Assembly (NCBI GenBank): GCA_036417435.1
Contig: CM070904.1
Coordinates: forward strand, 131,998,695-132,062,694
Source of the DNA: Inia geoffrensis
Taxonomy: Eukaryota > Chordata > Mammalia > Artiodactyla > Iniidae
Direction: 5' to 3'
Length of the DNA: 64,000 bases
The translations under genes were made by a program, and so were the position numbers. Position 1 is the stretch's first letter, and each line of letters begins with the position of its first letter. Shown here piece after piece: positions 1 to 11,360 of the stretch. The notes under the pieces were generated by a model. The model saw only the letters and a program-made list of their open reading frames with translations, did not search any database and was not told the DNA's origin.

Positions 1-1075
1 TTATTTTTATGTATTTACATTTATAGTCAACTTATTTAGTTCTGGGGAGGGTATTTTCATTTATATAATAAACTTAGGGAAAATGACATCTTAATGATAT
101 TGAGTCTTCTTGTCTAAGACTACGGTATGTCTATTCCTTAGGTCTGCTTGTGTGACTTTCAGTAGTATTTTATAATTTTACTCATGCAAATTTTGGACAT
201 ATCCTGTTAAGTTTATGCTTAGATATCTCACTTTAAAATTTCTTTTGCTATCAGAAATGAGGTCTTTTTCATTTTATCTTTCAACGTGTTTTTGTTTGTA
301 TATAGAAGGCTGTTGGTTTAAAACTTGCTACTTTAATAAATTCTCTCCATTGCTTGTTAACTGCATTTTCATTAATTATTTAAGGCTTTCCAGACAGTTA
401 TATCCTCTGTAAATAGGGAAAGTTTTACCTCTTCCTTTCCAATTTTAGTCAGCTAATTGCTTTCTCTTGTCTAATTGCACTAGTACTTTAAAAAAAAAAA
501 AAAAAAAGAGTCTTTAAAACGAGTGGTCTGGAAAGTGGGGCTATGTACCTTGCTCCCGGCAGAGCTGCTGCTTGTGTTTCCCCGCTAGGCGAGAGGCTGA
601 CTTCTGGGTTGAGGAAATATTTTTTATCATGTTAAGGAAATATCCCTTACTTTCTTTTTTATTAAGTATTTGCAAACATGCTTAAGTGTTGAGTTTTGTT
701 ATATGCCTTTTTTTTTTTTGCATCTATGGAGATAATCATGGATTTTCCCCTTAGCTCTATGAATATGATGGATTATGTTAATAGAGTTTCTAATTTAAGA
801 ACTACCCCCTGGAATAACCCCCATGAGGTCATTGTATGTTGCTTTATTAATGTTTTCAGATTCTCTTTGCTAACGTTTTATTGGAGGTTGTTAAGCTGAT
901 ATTTGTAAGTGCAGTTAGTTGGTAGTTTTTCTTAATGGTGTGGCCTTTGTCGGGTTTGGAAATTATTGTTTTGTTAATTTCATAAGCTGAATTTGGAAGT
1001 TTTCCTTCTTTTTCTTTGCTTTGAAATAGTTAAAATAGCCATGGGATTGTTGGATCTTCAAAGGTTTGAAAGCAC
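1..1075 (-). mobile_element. Old LINE-1 ORF2 fragment, antisense, in an ASB1 intron
   Basis: The T-rich plus strand reads as the reverse complement of L1 ORF2 reverse-transcriptase sequence, for example the antisense 'tttacctcttcctttccaa' block near 425 and the 'tttgctaacgttttattgg' block near 867. No long frame survives. A run of 18 A at 490-507, followed by about 100 bases of GC-richer sequence that does not look like L1, interrupts it and may be a small later insertion. The element lies in the intron upstream of the first ASB1 exon in the window, opposite to the gene. The subfamily was not determined and the right border is approximate. Confidence 0.7.
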
Positions 1076-1284
1076 TCCCTTACGAGTTCTTTTGCGTGAG
1101 TGGATTCCAAGGTTCCTAACTACCGTGGTAGCTGCTGGTGGTCACGGGACCACTGTGACTGGGGGGCTCTCCAGTGCTCCCAGCGCTCCTGGAGTTCGGG
1201 CCCATCTCTACCGGGTGCCGTGGGGATTCGTTGACTGCGGTTGGCCTGCTGTGAGGTCTCACTGTCCGTGTGTCTACCCTGCAG

Positions 1285-1670
1285 GTACGGAGCCGATGTC
1301 GATGTCAACCACCACCTGACTCCTGACGCCCAGCCCCCTTTCTCCCGGCGGCTCACCTCCTTGGTGGTCTGTCCCCTGTACATCAGCGCAGCCTACCACA
1401 ACCTCCAGTGCTTCAAGCTGCTCCTGCAGGCTGGGGCAAACCCGGACTTCAACTGCAACGGTCCCGTCAACACGCAGGGCTTCTGCCGGGGCTCCCCCGG
1501 CTGCGTCATGGATGCTGTCCTGCGTCACGGCTGTGAGGCGGCCTTCGTTAGCCTGCTTGTGGAGTTTGGAGCCAACCTGAACCTGGTGAAGTGGGAATCC
1601 TTGGGCCCAGAGTCGAGAGGCAGAAGGAAGGTGGACCCTGAGGCTCTGCAGGTCTTTAAAGAGGCCAGAA
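1285..1670 (+). CDS. ASB1: ASB1 penultimate coding exon (ankyrin repeat region)
   Basis: This exon encodes 128 full residues from YGADVDVN to FKEAR and matches ankyrin repeat and SOCS box protein 1 closely, about residues 166-293 of the 335-residue human protein as I recall it. ASB1 is a substrate receptor: its ankyrin repeats bind targets and its SOCS box recruits elongin B/C and cullin-5 with RBX2 to make a ubiquitin ligase. Ankyrin-type helices are visible in PLYISAAYHNLQCFKLLLQA-GANPDFN and in MDAVLRHGCEAAFVSLLVEF-GANLNL. The exon is set by a polypyrimidine stretch and CAG acceptor ending at 1284 and a GTAAGT donor at 1671. It starts with one base of a split Arg codon and ends with one base of a split Ser codon. 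There are no stops or frameshifts, so it looks functional. Earlier exons lie to the left of the window. Confidence 0.96.
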
Positions 1671-2858
1671 GTAAGTGGCCTTAGTTGAACTCTGACTGGC
1701 AGTCTCTTCAAGTCAATTGAATGAACCAAGTTGTAGCAATTAAAAAAAAAACAACCTCCAACTAAGCACTTGGTCAAAACCTTCAGTGAGGACCAGGAAT
1801 TTTCTAGAATGGTCTTCCAGATTGGTCTTCTCTTTTTAAATTCCCAGACACTAAGATTTAATACCAAGAAATCTATCAAGGTGCATGTTCTCAGAGCTCC
1901 TAGAATTATGTTCTCTTTACCCCTTTGCCCTGCTTTGTGATCCCAGTTTCTTTCACTGCTGTGTTTATGGCTTTTAAGTGTTTGCTTTACAACAAATTGC
2001 AAGCCCTTCCTTCTGTAGGGCGCCTCACGTCCCCTTCTTCAGTTCCACTCAAACACCATTGTTCTGCATTGTGTGCTAAGTATGATTTTTGTTAGAATAA
2101 GGTCTACAGTTTGCTTATTCATGAAGAAGGATTTTGCCAGTGAATTAAGTTGATGGCCGGGGAGTTTGCAGCTGATCCGTGGCTTGGTACTTGTTGTCGT
2201 TCTCTCTCCAGGACTCAGAAGTTGACCCTGTGCGCCCTCTGACCTGCCCACACCCTGCCCCTTTCCCGCCTGGGTCTTGAGGGCATCTGAGTGACCACCT
2301 TTTCCCCAGTCCCTTACCTCTCGCAGAACCTATGTTTGTTGTGTTCTTGCTATTGGCTTTCCTTAAACCAGTCATTAAAACATGGTCCTGTTGAGTCTTC
2401 CCCAAAAGAGTTGCTTGCTGGTCAGTTGGAGCCACACTGACAGAGTTAGGCTCCCTGTGTTCATGCCTGTTTCACAGGCAGAGACATGGGGAGTGTGTTT
2501 TGACCCAGAGCAAAATTGTCAGCCTGCCCTTCTCCTGTGTCGCTAGGCCCGTCCCCTTCAGACCCCCTTGGAGCTTCTGGGTGGGACCAAGAGCAGAGAC
2601 TGACAGAGGGCAGAGGGCAGGGTGTCACACCTGCTGGGGCGTGCAGTGGCCAGCTCTGCTTCTCTGTCTAGGGAGTTCCACAGAGTTGAGCAGATAACAA
2701 GACCTTTCTCACCAGGGCCTGCTCTCCTCTGGACGTGGGAAGTGGCGGCGAGCGTTGGCGCAGCTCTACTTGTCCTCACAGCCAGCCTTTGGTGTGTAGG
2801 GTTAGAAGAGGCATTTAACCTCTCCCTCTGTCTCTCCCTTTCTTCCCACGCGTTCCAG
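1671..2858 (+). other. ASB1: ASB1 last intron
   Basis: The intron starts with a consensus GTAAGT donor at 1671-1676 and ends in a pyrimidine-rich tract and CAG at 2856-2858. Joining the flanking exons restores the Ser codon (A + GT) and the in-frame junction EARS-VPRTLL, which supports both splice sites. It holds a short A-rich run near 1741-1751 and otherwise unique sequence. Long open frames on the minus strand here are antisense shadows of the exon plus intron. Confidence 0.92.
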
Positions 2859-3064
2859 GTGTCCCCAGGACCTTGCTGAATCTGTGCCGCGTGGCCGTGA
2901 GAAGAGCGCTTGGCAAATACCGACTCCATCTGATGCCCTCGCTGCCTCTGCCAGACCCCATTCAAAAGTTTCTAATGTATGAGCACAGTTCACGAGCAGT
3001 GGTTGACTGCAGTGAGGAGGAAGCAATCTTCAGAGCCAGTCGGCACCGGTTCTTGCCCCTGTGA
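2859..3064 (+). CDS. ASB1: ASB1 terminal coding exon (SOCS box) with extended C-terminus
   Basis: The exon continues from the split Ser codon as VPRTLLNLCRVAVRRALG, the elongin-binding BC box of the SOCS box (the L-x3-C-x3-V/A pattern is visible), followed by PSLPLPDPIQKF, which contains the cullin-5 box LPLP. The human protein ends about five residues after the DPI motif, at a Glu. Here the frame stays open after FLMYE and adds about 26 residues (from HSSRAVVDCS to RHRFLPL) before a TGA at 3062-3064. The acceptor is the CAG at 2856-2858. The SOCS box itself is intact, so the ligase function should be kept. The tail looks like translated former 3' UTR. That is an inference from comparison with remembered mammalian ASB1 and needs an alignment. 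Confidence 0.93.
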
Positions 3065-5099
3065 CCACGTCCTGTGCTGCTGACTAAATCCCACCTGGCT
3101 GTTGGTGAAGCGGAATCAGCCTTGTCCTCACAGACTGTATTCCATCTCAGGTGCTTGGGGCGTCGGACAGTCCTTAGGTCGGTATCAGCCGAAAGGCTCG
3201 TACAAAATTAATTTTGTTCTTCTTCAATGTCTGTGTTTTGGAAATTAATGAAATGGGCCTTGAAATGTGAGCAAGTTTGGGCTGAGCTTGGAGGCCTGCT
3301 GACTTCCCCAGGAGGGGGAACTAGCACTTTGCAGGGCTGTGCTGCTGCGTTTGCCTCTCAGCTTGATCAACGCAAAATGAAAAGGAGTCTTGCTGTAAAA
3401 GTACAGAGATGCAGTTCCTGAACTTCCTAGTTTGTTTCCCCTGCTCCTGGGGTACACGTGGGACGTTTATCACACGCACCCCGTTTCCTTGCCGCTTCAC
3501 TGTTCTCTCCTTGTGGCGGAGGCGTCATATTAATTGTCTTCATTCAAGGATGGTTTCCTGGCCACATGGATTGGCTTTACTGCCTCAAAGTCAATAGCTG
3601 CACTTGTTCACAGCCTTTTTAGGTAACGCTCAGAGTTCTGCAGCGCTGCACCTGTTCTGATACCTACCTGTGCCTAGCATCACGCCAACAGGTCTCATGA
3701 GTTCTCTGCCATTTCACTTTGGGGAGCTTCCAAACAGTTGATTGATTTTAGGAGGCCAACACTGAAATAGCCAGTAATTGACTGCCTACATTCGGACCAA
3801 GGACTGTCCAACAGCATTCACTGCCAGTTCTAAAAGAGGAAGATGCCTGCGGCGCTGTCTTCTAGTCCCTGCACATACCAGAAAGTGGAAACTTTAGTCA
3901 TCTTCTGGATGGTTCTAAGCTTTCAGTTGCTTTGTGTTCAGTGGACAAAACATTTGCTGTTTGGTTGATTGATCTTCACTTTTTTGGACCTAATGTCTTG
4001 GTAGTTGCTCCTAGAACCGAAGAAAGGGGATAGCAGTGAGGTCAGAGGTCTTCCCCTGGCCTGCTGGGGGTGGTGAGAAGTGAGAGGAATGAGCTGGCTT
4101 GTCACCTGATGGACGGCTCGGCAGTGGGCAGGGCTCACTCACACCTGGGCCGTGCGGCCAGGTGTGTGGCCATGTCGGCACAGGTGGGCCAGCGGCTGCC
4201 TCTTTAGAGCATCCAGGTGCTGCTGTTTCCAGGGAAATCACATCTGGTAATTTGAGGCCTCAGGGCCATTGTGTGGATCCATGGTGATTCTGACTTTTAG
4301 AAGTGTTTAGAAACGGGCAGATTTCAAATCTGTGTTTGGATTTTCTGCAATAAGCGAAATCTAATTTGTAACAATTGAACTAATGATAGGGGTTTATTTA
4401 ATTATTAGCGTCATTATGTGTCTTCACCGACCAGACAGGCAGTGCCTGGTCATTGTCTTCTGTGGCTCGAGGATGGAATTCTGAACCCCACCTCCTGTAT
4501 CATGGATGGGCCTGTGTTGGAAAGCCAGGCTGGCCCGTATATGCACGTATGAGGTCTGAGGGGGGGCCGTCGATGATTTGGGGGGGCCAACGTAGGCGCC
4601 GGAGGCTTCACATCATTACAAGCGGTGGCCAAGGCGTAAGTATTGGATGGCTTCCGAGGCCCGAGACCGGGCTGTGTGCTGCTCCTCAGGACGGGGAGCC
4701 TGCTTGGCTGGTCGCATTCAGAGCTCGGAGTCAGGAGAGGCTTCCTGAGAGGAGAGGAGCTGCGGGTGGGCGGCTGATGTGGCCCTTTGCAGCCGGAGCC
4801 GAGTGCTGCAGGGTTTCAACTCGGGCCGGGGATCAGCTGCGTTCCTGTGGCACTTGTGGTGGGACCACACCAGCTGGGCTGCGGCTGGGCCAGGAGCTGC
4901 GGGGAGCTGGGGCTCTGCCTGCACTTAGGGAAGGGTTGTGTGGAAGCTCGAGCCACCCAGAGGTGGGCTGGGCTGCTGGAGGGGGCTTCGTGTCACTGGG
5001 GGCTGAGTCAGCACTGGCTTGTCACCTCCGTGGTCGGGCTGAGAGAGATGTGTCAGGAGTGGTTAGCTCCCCTTAGTTTTTTTTTTTTTTTAAGAGGAT
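3065..5099 (+). other. ASB1 3' UTR and downstream unique sequence
   Basis: The part just after the stop is presumably ASB1 3' UTR. I see no canonical AATAAA or ATTAAA between the stop and 5,100, so its end cannot be placed. The first good AATAAA on this strand is far downstream at 6795-6800. From about 4,440 to 5,060 the sequence is GC-rich with several CpGs. The open frames there show no recognisable protein and I treat them as chance frames. Confidence 0.5.
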
Positions 5100-5399
5100 G
5101 TTGGGGGTAGGAGTTTATTAATTAATTAATTAATTTTTGCTGTGTTGGGTCTTCATTTCTGTGCGAGGACTATCTCTAGTTGTGGCAAGCGGGGGCCACT
5201 CTTCATCGCGGTGCGCGGGCCTCTCAGTATCGCGGCCTCTCTTGTTGCGGAGCACAGGCTCCAGACGCGCAGGCTCAGTAGTTGTGGCTCACGGGCCTAG
5301 CCTCTCCGCGGCATGTGGGATCCTCCCAGACCAGGGCTCGAACCCGTGTCCCCTGCATTAGCAGGCAGATTCTCAACTGCTGCGCCACCAGGGAAGCCC
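5100..5399 (-). mobile_element. CHR-type SINE, long form
   Basis: In reverse, the element begins GGGGCTTCCCTGGTGGCGCA at about 5,399 and contains the RNA polymerase III B-box-like GGGCTCGAACCC-type segment. It runs into the 'agttgtggc' tail typical of the longer CHR SINEs and ends in a (TTAA)n stretch at about 5,117-5,134. It is moderately diverged. Confidence 0.85.
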
Positions 5400-8300
5400 C
5401 TCCCCTTACTTTTAAGCTCTTGCAGCTGCCCTTTGGCTCGGGGTCCCTGCGGGTGAGCCATGCTGCAGGCTCGCAGGACATTCTGAGTTTGCCCTGCTTG
5501 GTGTTTTCTTCAGGGGTCTGTTAGGGACAGAGCCTCCCCAGCCCGGCCCTGGGTAGGAGGGTGTCTGTGTTCTCAGACCTTCTGGAAAGCCGCATCTGGG
5601 AATGCTGCCAGCGCGGGGGTCCCAGCCATGCCGGTGCGACCTTGGGGCTGCACCAGCGGAGTGGGCGTCAGCCTCCTTTGCAGGCGAAGTGAGTGCAGGG
5701 CTTGTTTCTGGGGGTTGGAACCATTTTTCTGGGATCTCTCTGGAAGGAGCGGACTGAGTCGACGCTCATTGTTGGGCCTGGCCCAGAGCTGGCCGGGGCG
5801 GCAGTGGGATTGGGGAGAGGTTGAGCCGGGGAGTGGGGCCCCCGAGCATGGTGTGCTCAGGGCCGGTCCGCAGGGGCCAGGGCCTCAGCTCTTCCTTTGC
5901 AGAGACAGGTTGGCTTTCTCTTTGTGCAGCCAACTTTTAGAGATTTTTTTTCACAATCCCAGCAACTTTGAGGTTCAGGCTCTAGTTTGACATCTCACAG
6001 CTGCCAAACCTGAATCTGAACATAACGTAGAGACGAGCTACTTAGGGCCGTTCCTGCTTGTTTTGAGTGACGCTTTGCTAAAGCTCCCTGTTTCTTTTGT
6101 TGGCAGGGATAGGATCCAGAATAGGCAAAAGTAACTCTCTCCATCAGAGCACTTTATAAAATCATGTTTCTAAGCCCTGGGGCACCAGTCTCACATAGCC
6201 AGGAAATGTGGTGGTACTTGATGAGGCTGCAGCCCCAGAGCCCTCCGCAGGGAAGGGCATGATGCACCAATGGGAAGGAGCCCGAGGTCCCCCCAGCCTG
6301 GTCCCGGGAGTGTCCTGCTGTTGTCCCTGCTGGGGCAACTGCCGGCCACTGAATGGAGGCCTGGGCCTTGGCTGCTGCGGACAGGCGGTGGGCAGGGGGT
6401 CGGGCGGGGTGTGGTGGAGGCAGCGCTGACACCTCTGAGAACCTCTGAGAATTCATCTGTGGCATCCTGGGTGGCGTTTCTGCATGTATTTCCAGAACCC
6501 ATCAGTGTCATACATATCTGTGCCTTTTCATATTACTTATGCTATTTATGTATTTATTTACTTATTTATGCCCTACCTTGTTCCAGAAAAGGGTTTAAGG
6601 CAGTGATGCTTATTTTTTGATGTTCTCTTTTGACATTTGATAAGTTGTAGTCAACATGCGCTTGTTGTTAAACAGGTAGTTTTAAAAAAGGAAAGGACAG
6701 TTAACAGTTTCCGGATGTTGAATATGTTTCTGTTATCAGGCCTGAGTGCCATCATTTTAATTTTTTCCTCTTGCTTCCATGAATTGATTCTTCAAATAAA
6801 AGGTTCATGCATAAATAGAAAGAGAGGAACTTGCAGCCAAGGTCAGGCTGAGCAAAGGAAAATTGGCCCTAGAGAGAAGTGCTCTCCTGTGCTTGCTGCC
6901 TCCTGCCTGGCCTTGAGCAGGTCCTGTTCCCAGGGAGGCTGCTTTCTTACACGGGCCGGGTCTGGCCGTGCCTTTCCCGTGAAGCTTTTGGGAGGACACG
7001 TGAGAGAATGTATGTGAAAGCACTTTGCACTTAAGCCATCCCTGCGACGTGTACACTGCCGTCCTTGAGAGTGTGGTCCCTCTTCTCAGTGGATGGGTCT
7101 TCGAGGCCGTGATGGTGCTGGGACAGCCTGTGATCTTGGTGGTCGGCTGGGCTTGTGCCCCAGGGGGCAGCAAGAGTCACGGCGCCCATGGCATAGGCCT
7201 CCTGTGCAGATCGGAAGTACAAGGACACATGTTAAATAATATAGGAAGTCAAGTTCATTCCATTTAAAGGGTTGTCTTTTATTCTGAGATTACGTCCTTC
7301 CTAATTTGGGTGATAAAATGTCCTCTTATATAATGAAGGTGATACTAGAGGGCAATATTTCCATTTTAAAATGCTCCTGGTTGCAGAATAAAACGTCGGC
7401 TGCCCTTTTGTCAAAGCACAGAATTTCTTATTGAGTTTGCCTGTCTCTGAAATCCAGCGTCGGGGACCCGCAGTCTCGCTACAGTGTATGTTTATGTGCC
7501 GAGGAATTTCTCTTGGAGTCTTGAAACAGCCTGTACGTGGTTGAAGGAGAGCCCAGCGTCTGCTCTGCCTGGTAGTCCAAGAACAAGCCCTGAGATCACT
7601 GTGTGAGCTGTTAGGAAGTGCGTGCTTGTGTCCTGCCCACGGCAGAGCAACGACCCTGGGGTGATGGGCCTCTGGCCTCCCCGAATCCCCTGAGAGACAC
7701 TCCCGGGAGGTTCGTGTGGCCTCCTCAGCGAGGCTGCCCCTGACCTCAGGCCTGGGCACCTGAGGCACCCCCGAGCGATGGCGCTGGCGCTGGTGGTGAG
7801 CCTTCTGGCGCCGGGGCTGCCGGCTCCTGCTTGTGCCCCTCTCAGCTGCCTGCCACTCAGCGGCCAGTCCCGAGTGGTCTGGATTCCCCGCCAGCTTGGA
7901 AGTGCCTCATCTGGCCCCATGACCTTTCTCTCCCTCTCTCGCTTATGCCTCACTTCCCTCCTCATCCCCCGCCCCCAACCAGACTCTCTTGATGTGGAAT
8001 AAAATAACTGATGTGCACACATGAGTGGTTAGTGGGATCATGTCCTAGGAGAATTCCTCGGGGGGGACGTGCAGAGTTTGAAGTGCAGCGACGTGCGGAA
8101 TATATGCTGTAAATTCTAGGAAGACAGTCGGATGGAAAAGAGAGGCGAGGGGAAGGGTGACTTCTGTTGCCTTAACTTGTAATTGCTCAGTGTCTGGAAT
8201 GCATGGGGAACTTTTCTTTTTTAAGTTGCTTGGATTTCAGATCTCTCCCAAGTGACGTATGCGTGTGCATACGTGCAGTTTCGTGTGGTATTTGTGAGCC

Positions 8301-9539
8301 CGGCTCTCCCGTGTGTGTAACATCAGTTTGCTGCTGTGATTTAGCCAGCAGTGCCCCTGCTCCGCCCCGCGGTGTTTGCACAGCTCCCGCTGCTTCTGTT
8401 TGGTGTCGGGCACGTGAGGTGTGACACGCGCTGGGGCCCGTGTGCCTGCACGCGTGCTGAAGGGGAATGCTGACCATCAGCCCTCAGCGTCTGCCTCCTC
8501 TGGTCATGGCTGCGTGCGTGCCCGCAGCAGCTAGGACCATGACTGTTCTTTGCACTTGTGCCTGGTCAAGAGCTTTCAGAAATACAATGGACATCTTTGA
8601 TATGTTACTGTAACTTTCGTAAATGCTTTCTTCCCCGTTAATCCCCCCCAATGCCTTAATTTTGTGGACTGTTTATCTCATTGGATAGAAGAATTGACCA
8701 TGTGAAATCTTTGTACATGAACTTTGTACATGAATTAGGCTCTCTGGAGAGTTCCGAATTTGCAGAGAAGGGCTTATCTAACACAGGAGTTTTAAACTGC
8801 TCTGGAGGACCCTGGTGCTCTAGGGAGGCACCCAAAATGTTGCACAGGTTTAAATTGATGGATGAGCCTGTTTTACTTGGTGGGGTTTCTAGTTTGAAGA
8901 GAGTGTGCCCCTAAAAGTGTTCGAAACACATGGCTTTCAATCAGGGTGACGCTGTCCCTACAGTGCTCTGTCGGGTGGGGAGGTGGTGGAGACTGCGGCG
9001 GGCCCCTGTTCTTTGTGACTTAGTTTGATAAGTGGGAGGGTGAGGTGTGAAGCTTTGGGAATGAATGAACTAAATAAAGCATTTATTCATCTCCCAGTGA
9101 CTCCCTGGCATGTCTCTCTGTTTGCTGTTTCAGATGTTTTCTTTGTTCCTCACACCGATGCCCAACCCCCACCCCCATATGTACACTTCTCCTGCTCTAC
9201 TGAAAGCTGGCCTCACTCTCAGTCTGCCTCAAAACCAGCTGCATCTGTGCGGCAGAGATGGCTGGTCTTCCTTCATTGTCTCCATCTGTGATAACAGACC
9301 CACAGTTCTAGCTGGAGACTTGAATTCTCTGAATAGGTCTTCATTTCCCAGACTTCTTACAGCTCGATGTGGCCATTTACCATAGCTCCTTCCTGAAATC
9401 CCATTAAAGTTACAGGGAATTCTAATTTTTTTAAAAGGCATAAATCCACTAGGATGACTATAAATAACAACAAAATTTTGGAACCTCTCAAGAAAACAGA
9501 TGAATGGTAACTGACTTAGAAATACCCGAGGAGACAACG
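5400..9539. other. GC-rich unique intergenic sequence
   Basis: No coding exon, RNA gene or intact repeat was recognised. Isolated AATAAA hexamers lie at 6795-6800 and 7387-7392 on the plus strand. A short direct repeat of about 11 bases (TTTGTACATGAA-like) occurs at about 8,710-8,735. The 9,300-9,400 part resembles an old DNA-transposon fossil, but I cannot name it. Open frames here are short and have no recognisable domains. Confidence 0.4.
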
Positions 9540-10990
9540 TTGTAAAAAAGAAATGAGAACATCTGAGAATCTGATTTTATTGCAAAGCTCCCAGAGGCTC
9601 TGGGATTGGCAGTTCCAGGTGCCTCTAGAAGTGGCTGTGAAAGAGTGAAAGCAGGAGGGCTGGCTGAAGGCCCTTTTCAGAAGCAGTTACAACTCTCCAC
9701 TCCACACAGTTGGGCAGTTGTTCCTGCCCCAGCCCTGCGGGAGACTGAGGGAGGCGAGACATCGGCCTTCAGTATGTAAAATCCTCAGCTCAGGAAACAG
9801 GCTGTATCCTCCAGGCAGGAAATAAAGGAGAAAGAGACTTGAGAGATCTCACCAGCCTAAAAGGAAACACCTAAAGATACCAATACTGAACGTGGCTAAA
9901 GAAAATCACACACTTCTAACAGTGGATTCCAGTAAATAATTCAAGAAAATTCTGAGAATGAAGGCTATGTTTCCAAATTACAAGGACTGGCCAAGTACTA
10001 ACCACGGCTGGTGACCAGCCAGGGCACATCACTGTGGAATTTCAAAATGCTGGGGAGAAAAGATTCTATAACTTCTGGAGCGGATAAACAGGACACATAC
10101 AAAGTATCAGGAATCAGAATAGTTTTGGAATCCTCAAATGTCACATTGGATAACAGAGGAATTGGGACCTTTCAGAATTCTGAAGGAAATGCATATAAAA
10201 GTCATGCTAAAAAGACTTGTAGTTTCTTTAAAAATGTATGTTCCACACACCCTTTCTTAAGAAACTATTAGAGGATGTACTCTTCCAGAACAAAGGGGTA
10301 AACCAAGAAAGGAGAAAACCTGGTATTCAGGGAATGTGGATCCAACACATAGAGGCAAGGTGACTCCCAGGAACACAGTGAAAGCCTTGAGGATGACAGC
10401 TGTGCATCAGGCACGGAAGGCACCCGATCGAGACTAGATGTGAGGGGCTGAGGCCCCAGAGAAGATGCCTTAATTATTAGAATACCTGTTGTCTCTGAAC
10501 ATGTTTAGATAGGAGTTGGGATTGATTTATTGACAAGTACCTAGGAAACCAAGGGACGTAATTCCAAGGAAAACAAAAGGTTGGGCAAGAAAGAAAAAGT
10601 TACCACGGTAATACTATATGCCTCAGCTGTGATTAGTATTTACACAGTCCTAATAAAATGCACCTACTACCATAAACGCTATTGGGGGGATGGAGGGTGG
10701 GGAAGTGTGTGTGGGTGAAAGCTAAATAATAAAGAGCAGAATTCATTACAACCAACAGAGGGCAGCAACAAAGCCCAAAGCTGCTGCTTTCTAAGGGAAA
10801 AATTGACACACCTCCAGAGAGACTAATCAAGACAAAAAGGACATACAAATCACTTAAAAATTTAAAAGGGCAATTTTATAGGTCATATAAAAAGATAAGG
10901 GTATATTATAAACAACTTTACGATAGTCAGTGTGAAAATTTAGAGGAAATGGACACATTCCTAGAAAACAGAATTTACCTAATTTATGGA
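9540..10990 (+). mobile_element. Ancient L1/HAL1-type LINE fragments
   Basis: The stretch around 10,180-10,480 reads like the C-terminal and downstream part of an old L1/HAL1 ORF1. It includes the HPFLRNY-type segment, the 'aaaccaagaaagg' stretch and the 'gatgacagctgtgcatcagg' block. The last 250 bases (about 10,740-10,990) read as L1 ORF2 ('agaggaaatggacacattcc'). All frames are broken. The repeat stops abruptly at about 10,990, where the CpG-rich ZNF retrocopy begins, so this is a probable insertion border. Confidence 0.6.
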
Positions 10991-10994
10991 AGTA

Positions 10995-11360
10995 CTCGGA
11001 CAGCCGCGGGGGCAGCTACTGCCCGAAAGGAAGTGGCATTTGAGTACTTGACGCGGAAATCTTGGCGCGTCTCCTTTAAGAGGAGGTGAAGCCCCGCCCC
11101 ACGTGGGAACGCCATTTCTCAGCGCCCGTTGCGTTGTACGTCACGACGTGGAGGGCCAATGAGGGCCCGGGAGGTGGGGCGTTCCTGTGCGTGTGGACGA
11201 GGTGGGGGCCGGACTTCCGGAGCCGTCCTCCTGGGATCCCGTCGGCTCGGGGGGTCGGGCCTCACCCGAAGTAGCCGAGAGCTGGGTGGGGTGGTCCTGG
11301 AGGATTCTCGGCTGGGGCTCCCCTGGCGGCAGGGCCGCGTGGTCTCCGAGGATGTGGCCT
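10995..11360 (+). promoter_or_regulatory. CpG-rich, promoter-like 5' part of the ZNF retrocopy
   Basis: This stretch is much richer in CpG than its surroundings. It carries a CCCCGCCCC Sp1-type box (11,091-11,099), a CACGTG E-box (about 11,100-11,105), a TACGTCAC cAMP-response-like element (about 11,138-11,145) and an inverted CCAAT box (CCAATG at about 11,156-11,161). It sits directly upstream of the KRAB remnant. It could be the 5' UTR and first exon of the source transcript carried by retroposition, or a real promoter. No expression data are available, so activity is unknown. Confidence 0.45.

Noticed and set aside
1274..2002. Long minus-strand frame across the ASB1 exon
   Set aside because: It is the antisense shadow of a real exon plus intron. 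The composition mirrors the sense strand and no domain is visible.
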